This document shows, piece after piece, positions 11,954 to 23,886 of a DNA stretch of 64,000 nt. The DNA is from Boesenbergia rotunda. Taxonomy: Eukaryota; Streptophyta; Magnoliopsida; Zingiberales; Zingiberaceae. Numbering within the stretch: position 1 is the stretch's first letter; each line of letters opens with the position of its first letter. The DNA lies in assembly GCA_024364735.1 (NCBI GenBank), contig JAGFNQ010002298.1, positions 461,082 through 525,081 of the forward strand, written 5' to 3'. The notes beneath the pieces were generated by a model. It was given only the letters and a program-made list of their open reading frames with translations, did not search any database and was not told the origin of the DNA. Made by a program: the position numbers and the translations under genes.

Positions 11954-13071
11954 AAATTGTCATCTCACTACACACACATCAAGCTTGCATCCTGCCGCTT
12001 CCAAGTAAGATCTTATCTTACATGATTTAAGTATGTTTGCTTTATGTTTACTTATGATAGGAATGTTTCTAGACTAACCATACAAGTAGATGTGATACCC
12101 TATATGGTTCTAGAACGATAAGGAATATTTATGACTAAGTATGCAAATACGAAATTATGGAACCATGTTTTTACCTGGGAATGGAAACTTAGGGTAGTAC
12201 CTTACCTTACCTTATAATGAAAAAAATGATACAAATGCATGTATATACATGAAAATGATGAAAATGATAAATGATGTTATACTAGCTTATTGTTGTAATA
12301 TGAAAACAACATGGCTAGAAGACAAAGTAGAGTATGTAGATATGATGTCCATTATATATTAGATAATAAATTAATAGAAGTAAGTAGTATTTTTTATGAT
12401 AACATAAAAGCAGTAGAGTAAGTGTAATAGAAAAATTAAATAAGCAAGCTTAGCATAATGTTCTAAATAGTACTTAGATACGAATGAGAATTTATTAAAC
12501 GAGTCTTAGTAAAACAATCTCAGTGTCCTGAAACATTAGAATGTTAGGAATGAAGATACATGAGTAATATAATAAGTAGAAAAAATTTTGTAATGTAGAG
12601 AATGTGGTACATGTATATTGTGCGAGAAGTAATAAGAATATTTCCAGAGTTAGAAAATGATGAGAAAGAGCAAAGAGAATAAAGAAGAAGTAGAAGAGTG
12701 AGATAGAGATTAAATAAAGCAGAAGAAGTATAACAGAAAATAATGAGATTAGGTTGGTCCAATCGGTTTTGGTTCAAACCATTAGTTGGTTTAACCAAAC
12801 CAGTTTGATCAAATAATCCGAACTAAACTAACTGATTTGATCACTATGTTGAACCCTAACTTAAATAGGCTTAAGTGAAGCAACCACAGTAAGACATACA
12901 AATCGATCAGACCAGTAGCATAAGTAATTGTAACTACTAAAGTAAAGGGAACTTATTGTTTTTGGGTGCTTCTTCCTGTGCATATATTTGTGAATTGAAA
13001 AAAAAAAGAAAACTAGTTTTGTTACTGGTTTTTGTCAGTTTTGTACTGACTATGTCGTTTTTCAATTCCAG
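11954..13071 (+). other. LARD A leader, possible intron 12005-13071
   Basis: No ORF is supported here. A donor-like CCAA/GTAAGA lies at 12001-12010 and an acceptor-like TTTTTCAATTCCAG ends at 13071, immediately before the ORF's ATG. LARD B has the same two sites (35601 and 37036). A segment near 12745-12900 with self-complementary AACCAAACC/GGTTT motifs is very similar in both LARDs. The intron call is an inference from site conservation. Confidence 0.5.
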
Positions 13072-13806
13072 ATGTCGCATGAGATGTGCACCACGATTCG
13101 TTGCTATGAGCGATGTCGTGAGCTAATGGAGCAGATAGAAGAAGTTGACTATAGTCCGATTCTTGGAATCCAAGGCAATATAAGAAAATTAGATCGATTA
13201 TTTTGGAAACTCGAGCAGGAAGAGTTCCCAATCTTGGATGACTATAGAATTGGAGCATTGATTCGTTCATTGCCAAAGCGTGCAAGAGAAGTTGCACATC
13301 AGATATGGGGGCATCATGAATGTCGTATCTCATATGCTGAGTTTTGTAAGCAGCTACTTTGCCATGAGTTCCCAGAGGATCTAGAAGATTTTGAGGAGGA
13401 AGATCCTGAAATGTTCGAGGAAGATCCCGAAATGTTCGAGGAAGATCCGAAAATGTTTGAGGAAGATCTTGAAATGCCCGAGGAAAATCCTAAAATAGAT
13501 GAGGAAGATCCTGATATTGTAATGATCGAGGAAGATCCTGAAATGTTCGAGGAAGATCCCGAAATGTTCGAGGAAGATTCAGAAATGTTTGAGGAAGGTC
13601 TTGAAATGCCTGAGGAAAATCCTGAAATAGTTGAGGAAGATCCTGATATTGTAATGATAGAGGAAGATCCTGAAATATAAGAAGAAGATCCGATAGAATC
13701 TGTAGAAGATCCCGAGACTGGTCGATTAGAGATGAATGAGAGAGTGATAGCCACTACCATAATATTTTTTATTATGGGAATGATGTCAACCTATCTAGTT
13801 CATTAA
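13072..13806 (+). pseudogene. LARD-encoded acidic-repeat protein with C-terminal membrane segment (copy A, one stop)
   Basis: The frame starts MSHEMCTTIRCYERC at 13072. About 105 residues of mixed composition (with FWKLEQEEFPILDDYRIGAL and SLPKRAREVAHQIWGHHE) are followed by roughly 95 residues of EEDPEMF-type 7-residue acidic repeats, themselves arranged as two larger units ending EEDPDIVMIE. A TAA at 13678-13680 ends the uninterrupted ORF at 202 residues. The frame continues open to 13806 and encodes a hydrophobic tail (TTIIFFIMGMMSTYL). LARD B has a sense codon at that place but its own stop elsewhere, so the ancestral protein was about 240 residues. I do not recognise the family; it could be a highly altered gag or a captured gene. 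The antisense Ser-rich ORF is a shadow of the repeats. Confidence 0.75.
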
Positions 13807-14236
13807 ATTCTACTGTTTGTTGTACGAATTTATTAGGCCTATTAAATAAAGTTGCGCTATGCGTTAATTGACTTGACAAATGATTAGTTCGTTTAATGGG
13901 ATGTATATAATATAATTGATCAATGTTAATTAGACTTGATTTCGTAAACCAAGTCTGACATAGAGTATAAGATATATGTGGATAGAGATTTCGAGAAAGT
14001 GGGGGGAAAAAAAGAGAGAAGAGATAACAGATGATAAAGTAATGAGTAGAAAAATGACTAAGATTAGAAGATAATTGAGGGAGTAATTGGATAAATGTTT
14101 TATGGCTGGAGAAGTAAGTGTCGCTGAGAATAGAGCATCGATAATGACAACAAAGAAATGATCTATGACATTAGTGGAAGATAACTGTGACATTAATTAT
14201 AAGTTCGAGGACGAACTTTCACGAGGTATGGAGGAT
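13807..14236 (+). other. LARD A 3' untranslated region and polypurine region
   Basis: Non-coding and AT-rich, matching LARD B 37751-38178. It ends with TTCGAGGACGAAC and GGTATGGAGGAT directly before the 3' LTR. This corresponds to the remnant of the chromovirus pol end and polypurine tract. Confidence 0.7.
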
Positions 14237-17161
14237 TGTAACACCCCACTAAAATTCACTTCAATATTATCCCTAATATTGAGTATAATTACATGAAGAA
14301 TAGTCATATTGAGTATGATTCATGAATGATAGTTAGAGTTGTGGGAATTTTAGTGTAAGTGTTAATGGGCCTTATATGAGCTCTAAATGGTGGAAATTCC
14401 TAACGGGTCTTAAATAACACTTCGTTAGTTATCCTAATGGGCCCCATGAGGATAAAAGAAATAACACATCATGTAATGGGCCTTACTTTAGATGGGATTG
14501 CAAAAGAATAAAAAAAATGAAATGAGGTAGGTGCCAAGGATCTAACCTTGGACCTTAGAGATGTTGTAAGCCTTAAGAATGCATATGTAACCAATTCACC
14601 TAGCAAGGGAGTGCTATTAGGAGGATAAAGGGAATTGTAGATAGGTGTAAGGATAAGGGAGATGAAGAGGCACCATGGAGGATGAAGAGTTACCATGGAA
14701 GGTAAAGGGGTCACCATGGAAGGTGAAGAGGCATACCTTTTCATTTACTATAAGAAGAGGAGGGAAAAAATGCCACAAGGCATCTTCTTATTCCTCTCAT
14801 TGCCGAAAACACCAAGGCTCTCTCCATCAAAAAAATTCTCTCCAAGAAGATCTAGTGAAGGCTTTGTGTTTGTGAAGCAAAGGAAGAGCTAAGGAGCAAG
14901 AAGTTCTTTCTTTCTCCTTCTAGGTGATATATATATTGTTTGGGAATCTTTAGCACAAGAGTAAGACTCCCCTCACCTGCAACATAATAGCTTATATATG
15001 TTTTTGTTCATGTTCTTGTATGTTCTTGCGATGTGTTGCTAAAATCGTGAAGTTTTTCCCTATGAGCAAATTTCGGCCAAGCATGGGTTTAGGGCCTAGG
15101 TTTGTGTTTGATGCTATCTAATGACTCCAATATTTTCTTTATGATAAGTTATGAGTTATGATGAAAAAAAAGATGGAGCAAAAGACCCTTAAAAGTTACG
15201 GCCAAGGCTCCCATGAAGCCATAGACCTTTTGGTCATAAGAAGATGTTTGGGTTCTTTTTGACTAGCTAATGGTTTTAATTCCTTGTTAATATTTTGTTG
15301 AGTGTTTTATATATATTTATGGCATGTTTCCTCCTCCATACATGTTCGGTCAAAACCCTAAATAAGGGCTAAAAAAATGAGTTAAAGATGTCATGTTACT
15401 TGCTAATGCTTCCTAGTGTTAGAATATGTATTATATGCATGTTGTATGAATCAATTACTCTTGTTTTTGTCATTTTCATGTTGATATGAACCTTAGAAGT
15501 TTCTGATCAGTACCTTAAATTGGGTTTTAGGATGGGTTAAGGTCACTACCTCACTTGATGATGTCTCTTTATAATAGGAAATTCAATGTATGCATGTTGT
15601 ATGAGTTGTGTGATGTTATGTTGTGTTTTATGCCATGATAACCCTACCTAAATGTTTTGACCAGTAGAGTATATGTTGAATTATGGTTGAATTAAAGGCA
15701 TCCATGTTTCATTATGTCATGATAGATGAAAAAAAATGAAACAAGTTCCCTAGGTGTATTATTCTTAGTTTTAAATTGAACATTATGTGTTTTATGAATC
15801 ATGAATGATAAGTTGGCATGTTATGAATTTTCTTACCATGAAATTATGTTTCTCCATGCCATGTTCATGCTTGAAAGTTATGATGATATTTATGCTTTGA
15901 ATGTATGCCCATGACATGTATGACATTATGAATAAAAGAATATCTAAAGAGCAATTTCTAAGAAAAGAAAAGAAATGATGAACGCTATGCTAAAGAGCAA
16001 TTACTATGGAAAGAAAAGGAATCATGTATACTATTTTACTTTATGTATTGGCTTGTATCGGATCTTGAAAAAGGTCCAAGGGATGGGCTCCTAAGCAAGG
16101 CCCCGGTTCTGGACTACCGTAGTTGTCCCTAGGCCCAAGGTTGCCTAGTACCCTAGTAGGTCGGGATTAGCTACCTCGCACTCTACGAAGGGATGCGCGC
16201 AAATGATGAATGGGTACAAGCCAGGGATCCCAATGATGATGATATGTTAATGTTCAAGTATTATATATATATATTTTCAAAGAGCATCCTTAATGTTTAT
16301 GCATATGTTTATGTTTAATGATATTGCATATGCTATGTTTAATGTTTATGCACATGTTTATGTTTAATGATATTGCATATGCTATGTTTAATATTTATGC
16401 ACATGTTTATGTTTAATGATATTACATATGCTATGTTTAATGTTTATGTACATGTTTATGTTTAATGATATTGCATATGCTATGTCTAATGTTTATGCAC
16501 ATGATTATGTTTTAAAGATTATGCAAATATTATGTGCTTTAAGTACTTACTCATGCCATATGTCCTTAATAACGACACACATATTCATGTTTTAAGTGTT
16601 TATGCTTATGTGCTTTAGATGCTTTAAGTATTTATTCATGTTATATGTATATGTCAAATGATGTAGATTTCAACTTATATGTGATGTACGGATTTTGTGA
16701 GTAAGCAAGGAGCTTACTAAGCATTTTATGCTTATAGTCTACCTTCTTATGTTGCAGATCAAACTAAAGATTTCTAAAGAAGGGGAAGCAGCAGGAGGGC
16801 ATGTGTGTGTGTGTGGCAGTGACTTGGCAGAACGATCCTACCATTATCTTTACTCTTACTTATGGACTTATTTCTCATGGACCTAATGTTGCTACTTATA
16901 AACTGCATGTGTTAGTTCTTATGTTTACGCTTACTACTTGTTGGAGTTGAAGTTCTTTATGATATACATGCTTAATGTAGAACTATATACTCTCTTGTTA
17001 AATATGCTATGCTATGATTCATATGCTTAAAGTAGTTTAGTTAGAAGGAAATTTATCCAATTGCATATGTTTATGATTTAGTATTATTTCCGCTGCTATA
17101 TTTACGCTTCATATGCAATAATGTACAAAAAAAAGGTAACGCGTCGCTCACGTAAGGGGCG
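14237..17161 (+). repeat. LARD A 3' LTR (right end missing)
   Basis: This matches the 5' LTR from TGTAACACCCC onward and stops at ...AAGGGGCG, about nine bases before the expected end, where an N follows. It includes the second copy of the 49-bp array (16292-16505). Confidence 0.9.
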
Positions 17162-17162
17162 N
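17162..17162. other. Single ambiguous base marking a probable assembly join
   Basis: The only N in the window lies exactly where LARD A's 3' LTR breaks off and unrelated LTR sequence begins. The missing end of the LTR and missing target duplication suggest a join between contigs or an unresolved collapse. Confidence 0.7.
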
Positions 17163-18280
17163 GGCTAGGGCCGACGCACTAGAAGAGGGAGAGGGAGAGA
17201 AGGAGAGGGAGAGAGGCTAGGAAAGAATCCTTGATCTCTTGGATTATTTCCAAGCCTTGCCTTGGTACCTTTATATAGTAGCCTCTTAATCGCCAAGTCT
17301 CCTCTTAACGGAATAAATTTTTCATAAGAAATTTATCTTATAAATTTTTCTATGAATTATTCCGTTATGCCAAGTTTTTATTATAACTTAATTTATAATA
17401 AAAACAACCATGTCTCCCCTTTTATTATGGAAAGAAATTTCTTTATATAAATTTCTTTATCATGGTAAATCAATCCGTTATTGATTTTATAAAATAAAAT
17501 AAACCAATCCAAGGTTTATTTTAATTTCCATGAAAAATAAATCTCTTTATATAAATTTATTTATATAAATTTGTTTATCATGGTAAATCAATCCGTTATT
17601 GATTTTATAAAATAAAATAAACCAATCCAAGGTTTATTTTAATTTCCATGAAAAATAAATCTCTTTATATAAATTTATTTATATAAATTTCTTTATCATG
17701 GTAAATCAATCCGTTATTGATTTTATAAAATAAAATAAACCAATCCAAGGTTACGGGTGACGTTTGACGAAGCCAAAGTACGTAACTCCTTATGCAGGGA
17801 ACTATGGTAACTTCAGGTCTAGGACTATAGTCATACTAATAGTCACATGAGAAAGTATATGACACTCATATAACGATCCATGATACTTTCTCATGGCGGG
17901 CCATTCAGTATACATTCTCTAATGTATACCCATGTGTCAACTTGATATCTCATATCCATGACTTGTGAGATCAAGTCATCATGTTGACCTACATGCTAGT
18001 CTCTATGCATTAACATTATCCTTGAATGTTAATACTCGACTAGGAATAATTAAGAGTAGTGTTCTCTATATCATCTCACTATCGATTCAACTAATCGATT
18101 GATATAGATAAGAACCTTCTACTCAAGGACGTTATTATACTAAGCTATTTGGCACCAATACACATAAGTACAATAACCATAAGAAATGCCTTTATATATA
18201 AGAAATATATATACAAGAATATGATACAATGAGTCCAAAAAGTAATCATCATATGATTGGCTCTAGGGCTCTCACTAACA
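17163..18280 (-). mobile_element. 3' LTR of the minus-strand Copia, partial or mosaic
   Basis: On the minus strand the LTR starts TGTTAGTGAGAGCCC at 18280. From 18280 down to about 17750 it matches the 5' LTR (25813 down to about 25285). Left of about 17750 it does not match: 17163-17750 contains a TATATAAAGG-type promoter (minus strand near 17275), a CT-rich leader and a 118-bp tandem repeat, none found in the 5' LTR. The left end is at the N, so the true terminus is not seen. Confidence 0.8.
17461..17749. repeat. 118-bp tandem repeat in the Copia 3' LTR
   Basis: The unit beginning CATGGTAAATCAATCCG recurs at 17461, 17579 and 17697, a constant 118-bp period with about 2.5 copies. It is AT-rich and has no coding content. 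Confidence 0.9.
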
Positions 18281-18294
18281 ATCTCCCACTAGCA

Positions 18295-21200
18295 CTAGTG
18301 CCAATCGCTGTAGTATCTAATACCCAATGACCTAGTGTGACCATCATGCTTCATCTGTGCCAAAGCCTTGGTCAAGGGATCTGCGACGTTAGCCTCTGTG
18401 GGTACTCTGCAAATTTTCACATCTCCTCGATCGATGATCTCTCGAATGAGATGGAATCGCCGTAGTATGTGTTTGGTCCGCTGGTGTGAGAGAGGTTCCT
18501 TAGCCTGCGTAATAGCTCCATTGTTGTCACAATAGAGCTCTACGGGATCAGATATGCTAGGAACCACCCCAAGCTCAGTGATGAACTTGCGAATCCAAAC
18601 TGCCTCCTTTGCTGCCTCTGATGCAGCAATATACTCAGCTTCTGTTATAGAATCTGCAACTGTGTCCTGCTTCGAACTCTTCCAGCTCACAGCTCCGCCA
18701 TTCAAGCAAAACACGAACCCTGACTGCGATCTGTAATCATCCTGGTCGGTTTGGAAGCTGGCATCAGTGTAACCCTTTACAACTAGATGCTCATCGCCTC
18801 CAAATATCAAAAAATATTCCTTAGTCCTTCTCAAGTACTTAAGGATATTCTTGACCGCTATCCAGTGACGTTCACCTGGATCTGACTGGTACCTGCTCGT
18901 CATGCTCAAAGCATACGAGACATCAGGACGAGTACATAACATGGCGTACATGATAGATCCTATGGCAGAAGCATAAGGGATCTTATCCATGCGGTCTCTC
19001 TCCTCTCTAGAAGAGGGACTCTGAGTCTTCGAAAGACTCACACCATGTGACATTGGCAGAATTCCTCTCTTGGAATTCTGCATGGCAAAACGGTGTAATA
19101 CCGTATCGATGTATGTACTCTGACTTAGGCCAAGCAATCTCTTAGATCTATCTCTATAGATCTTAATGCCTAGAATGCAGGCTGCTTCACCTAAGTCCTT
19201 CATTGCGAAACAAGTCCCCAACCAAGTCTTCACAGACTGTAGCGAAGGGATGTTGTTCCCAATGAGTAGTATGTCATCCACATACAAGACTAGGAAGACT
19301 ACTGTGCTCCCACTAACCATCTTGTAGACACAAGGTTCATCTTCGTTCTTGATGAAACCAAACTGTTTGATCGCATCATCGAATCGAAGATTCCAGCTCC
19401 GAGAAGCTTGCTTTAGACCATAAATGGCCCTATGCAGCTTGCATACTCTGCCAGTATGTTGTGGATCTACAAAACCCTCAGGCTGTGTCATGTACACATC
19501 CTCGAGGAGGTTTCCATTCAGAAACGCTGTCTTGACATCCATCTGCCAGATCTCATAATCGTGGTAGGCTGCAATAGCAAGCATGATCCGAATGGACTTA
19601 AACATCGCTACTGGAGAAAAAGTTTCATCATAGTCAATACCATGAATTTGCTTGAAACCTTTAGCTACCAGTCTACCCTTATAGGTATGAGTAAGTCCAT
19701 CCATGTTAGGCTTTCTCTTAAAGACCCACTTACACCCAATGGGTTTGACCTCTTCAGGTGGATCAACCAAGGTCCAAACTTGGTTAGTGTACATGGATTC
19801 CATTTCGGATCTCATGGCTTCCAGCCATGACTCAGAATTTGGGCTCATTACAGCTTCCTGATAGGTGGTAGGCTCATTCTCAATGATCATAACGTCATCA
19901 TGGTCAGGCAAGAGAAATGAATATCTCTCAGGCTGACGACGTACCCTATCAGACCTGCGAAGAGGTAGGTCTACCTGAACAGGTTGTTGTTCCACAACTT
20001 CTTGTGTAACAATCTCATCCACAACTTCTTGTGGTTCCTGTTCAGTATCCATCAAGGGCTCAGTGCTATGGTCGTTGTCTTGAACTTCTTCAAGATCAAA
20101 CGAACTCCCACTAGTCTTTCTAGAAACAAAGTCCCTTTCTAGAAAGACCCCAGTCTTAGCAACAAACACTTTGTGTTGACTGGGAATGTAGAAGTAATAT
20201 CCCTTAGTTTCCTTGGGATATCCCACGAAATAGCACTTATCGGACTTGGGTCCCAGTTTGTCTGAGACTTGACGTCTAACGTAAGCCTCACAACCCCAAA
20301 CCCTCATGAAAGACATCTTGGGACTCCTCCCAGTCCATATCGTATATGGTGTCTTCATGACCGCCTTTGATGGAACACGGTTAAGTGTGAACGCTGCCGT
20401 GTCTAGAGCATATCCCCAAAAGGATATAGGACAATCTGCGTGACTCATCATAGATCGTACCATATCTAATAAGGTACGATTCCTCCTTTCGGATACACCA
20501 TTCCACTGTGGTGTCCCAGGAGGAGTGAGTTGAGATAGAATCCCACACTCAGCTAAATAGTCACGAAACTCATGGCTCAAGTATTCTCCACCTCGATCTG
20601 ATCGAAGTATTTTAATACTCTTGCCGAGTTTGTTTTGTACTTCATTTCTGAATTCTTTGAACTTTTCAAAGGACTCGGACTTATGTGTCATCAAGTACAC
20701 ATAACCATATCTACTGAAATCATCAGTAAATGTGATGAAGTATCTATAACCACCTCGAGCAGCAACATTAAAAGTGCCACATACATCAGAATGTATGAGT
20801 CCTAACAAATCTGTTGCCCTCTCGCTATGTCCACTAAAGGGAGTCTTAGTCATCTTGCCTAGAAGGCATGATTCACATGTCTCATATGATTCAAAATCAA
20901 ATGAATCCAGCAATCCATCCTTATGGAGCTGGGACAAGCGACTCTCATTTATGTGGCCTAAGCGACAGTGCCAGAGATAGGTTGGGTTCAACTCATTTGA
21001 TCTCAACCTCTTGGTACTTACATTATAGATAGGGCGTTCTAAGTCTAGAATGTAGAGTCCGTTGATAAGATCTGCACTACAATAGAACATTTCATTTAAA
21101 TAGACTGAACAACATTTGTTCTTAATTATAAATGAGAAGCCTTTCTTGTCTAGACAAGAAACAGAAATTATGTTCTTAGTAAGTGCAGGTACATAACAAC

Positions 21201-22263
21201 AATCATCTAGTTCCAGTACAAGCCCAGAGGGCAGAGATAGAAAATAAGTTCCTACAGCAACAGCAGCAACTCGTGCTCCATTGCCTACTCGTAGGTCCAC
21301 CTCGCCCTTTGCCAATGCCCTGCTATTTCTCAGCCCCTGCACATTGGTACAAATGTGAGAAGCACATCCAGTATCTAATACCCATGATGTAGAAATAGAA
21401 AGGTTGACTTCTATAACATATATACCTAAAGTAGAAGGCTCGCTTCTCTTCTTCTTAAGATCCTCCAGGTAGATCTTGCAGTTTCTTTTCCAATGCCCTT
21501 TCTCACCGCAATGGAAACAGGTGGCATCCTTCTGCACCCCACCCTTGGGTTTAAGTGCTGCAGAGCTGGCTTTGCCCTTGGTTTGGGTCTTACCCTTACC
21601 TTTGGGCTTCCACTTACCCTTGTCTTTGCCCTTCTGTACCATCAGGACGGTACTAGGCTTGGTGAGATTAGGCTCAGCAGTTCTTAACATGTTGAGTATC
21701 TCGGGAAGTGATTTGTCTAATTCATTCATGTTGTAATTCATGACGAATTGACGGTAACCTGGCGGCAACGATTGCAGAATCAGGTCGGTAGCCAGCTCTT
21801 GGCCCAAGGGAAACCCTAGTCTATCGAGGTTCTCGACGTACCCAATCATCTTGAGTACGTGAGTTCCTACTGGGGTTCCCTCTTTCATCTTGCATGAAAA
21901 GAGGGCCTGAGTCACTTCGAACCGCTCATGCCTTGCCTGCCCTTGATATAATTGCTTGAGGTGGCCAATCATATCGTAAGCATTCATGTTCTCGTGTTGC
22001 TTCTGAAGCTCAGAGGACATGCAGCATAGCATTAGGCACGACACGTCTAACGCGTCGTCTTAATGCTTCTGATGAGCATCTCTAACGCTACGGATGGCTG
22101 AGGGTGGTGGTGCTTCAGGAACTGCTTGCTCTAGAACGTACAGCTTACGTTCCTGTTTGAGGACTATCCTCAAGTTCCTGTACCAGTCCAGGAAATTAGC
22201 TCCAGTGAGCTTGTCCTTCTCAAGGACAGATCGCAGAGAGAGAGTATTCGCGTTTGAAGACAT
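18295..22263 (-). pseudogene. Copia gag-pol polyprotein, nearly intact with one in-frame stop
   Basis: Starts MSSNANTLSLRSVLEKDKL at 22263. A TAA at 22060-22062 stops it after 67 residues, and the same frame is then open for more than 1249 residues to 18295. Numbered from 22044: gag to about 150; CCHC knuckle CFHCGEKGHWKRNC at 176-189; protease DTG at 224-226; integrase HHCC around 359-393 and catalytic D420, D483, E519 (D35E spacing); reverse transcriptase D836 and YVDD at 921-924; RNase H D1094, TEAEY at 1134-1138 and D1173. The polyprotein would package RNA, process itself, copy and integrate the element. All catalytic residues are present. It lies between the leader (22264-23872) and the 3' LTR; the stop codon is 14 bases from the LTR, next to polypurine tract GTGGGAGAT. 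Confidence 0.93.
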
Positions 22264-23872
22264 GGCAATCTACAACAGATAAATGCAGAGAATAAATATC
22301 ATATTCTAGTAATCATCTAATTAGGCCTTTAATTAAATGATGCTCCCACTAAATTATAGGAATTTTGGTGGAATCAAGTCATTGGAGTGGTCAAACCACA
22401 CTACTAGATCCGTACCAATTTACTATAATTTATGTGGGACAAGATCCACATCATACTATGCCTTGAGTTAGCTTTGGCTAAATCGCCCAAGACTTAGTAT
22501 GATCGGTAGATAACTAATTTATCAATTACATCTCTATGCAACTCTTGTTTATAGGATCAAGATTTAACGTTTACGAATAATCTTGAGTTAGCTTTGGCTA
22601 AATCGCTCAAGACTATTTAAAACGGTGATTTTGTCCTACCCTTTCCAACTATTGGAATACGCTTATAGCTTTACTCGATCCAATTGAGTTAACTAGTTAC
22701 TCAATCTGATTGAGCTCGATCTAACCCGAGCCGTGATAGGCGGGACCAAGGTTGTCCCTCCGCATCCTACCAAGATTAAATGTGTTGCTCTGCTTTGGCA
22801 GAATCGACAAGCGCATATGATCAAGGTAGTGATGGGTATCAGGACCCGGTAGGCGTTTACGAGTTGATTCGATTTTAGATCTAATCTAATCGAGGATGTG
22901 CATCACATCTAGGCATTTATGAAATCTAATTTAATCATAAATGTGTATTAAGTGCACATCAAAATGTGGTTCCCACATTACTTGTGCATCTCATACACTT
23001 AAGTTTATTTTTACTATTCTACATTATCATGCATCATATACATCACAAGCATAGCAATAATAAAAATAAACATAAGTGACTTGTTCATGGCCCTACTAAG
23101 ACCCTCTCAAGCCAATGAGAGGATCCGATGGTCAACCTAGGTCTAGCGGCTTCTCCAAGCGCTTCCTCTTGACCGTCTTGGTGTTGTCGGCTAGTTCTCC
23201 CGAGTCCAAGTTCTCCGGAATTTCCGTCGTCTTCACTTTTGTACATTACAAATTTTTATACTCGAGTTACATTCGAGTCTAAATATGAAATACAATAGAA
23301 ATAAAATATTAAAAGCCGACACGCAGGTTGCAAACACAATACAACACGCGCATGTACAAAAACGGCGCGCAGGCCGTATTATGAATTACAACACAATTTT
23401 AATCTTATTAAAAATTGGGTTTTGGGCCATGACCATCACACTACTGTACATAATTCAAAATTATGTAATTTTATAGTTTTTATATAATTTTTCTACTGAT
23501 TTTTAGAATTTTTCGAGTCACAACTCCGCGGCGGTCCCGGTAAGCGGGTTTCGGGCGTAATCGCGAGACAAGGCCCCTTGCGGGGTTAGGGGCAGCGCCC
23601 CTACTCGTGAAATAACCTTCACGAGTATCTTCTTGCAATTATACAGCGCCTTTACCCGCTGTCCCAAAATCCATTTGGGCGAAACTTGCCGTTTCGGAGA
23701 AGTTTTTCTCGGTGGCAAAGTCTACAAGTGCTTCGCACTCGTCGCTTTGCCTCTACGAGGAAAAATACTCAAAAATCCTAAAATTTAGAAAAATTACAGA
23801 AGCATAAAATTATCTAAATTTTGTATCTAATACAAAAAAATAAAAACCAAAACGAGCACAAGCTTCGCTCGT
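22264..23872 (-). other. Leader of the minus-strand Copia
   Basis: No coding region is supported between primer site and gag. The segment contains the duplicated TGAGTTAGCTTTGGCTAAAT block (near 22465 and 22583), shared with Copia element 1. GC-rich hairpin-prone sequence lies at 23515-23760. Confidence 0.75.
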
Positions 23873-23886
23873 GGCTCTGATACCAC
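23873..23886 (-). other. Primer-binding site (tRNA-Met) of the minus-strand Copia
   Basis: The plus-strand GGCTCTGATACCAC is the complement of GTGGTATCAGAGCC and touches the LTR end at 23887. Confidence 0.92.

Larger units (their letters stand above)
9004..17161 (+). mobile_element. LARD A: non-autonomous Gypsy-type LTR element with 2.9-kb LTRs
   Basis: The 5' LTR is 9004-11937, the tRNA-Met primer site starts at 11941, the internal domain runs to 14236 and the 3' LTR is 14237-17161. The LTR opens TGTAACACCCC and the internal domain ends TTCGAGGACGAAC...GGAGGAT, both typical of the end of Tekay/Del chromoviruses, so the element probably derives from that group. There is no protease, reverse transcriptase or integrase; the only ORF is at 13072. 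The two LTRs are alike by eye with scattered differences. The left flank is TAAGG (8999-9003). The right end is missing at the N, so no target duplication can be checked. Confidence 0.9.

Noticed and set aside
13314..13760. Minus-strand Ser-rich ORF (ISGSSSNIS repeats), also at 37297-37704
   Set aside because: Antisense shadow of the acidic EEDPEMF-type repeats; the plus-strand frame has the better-structured protein and start.
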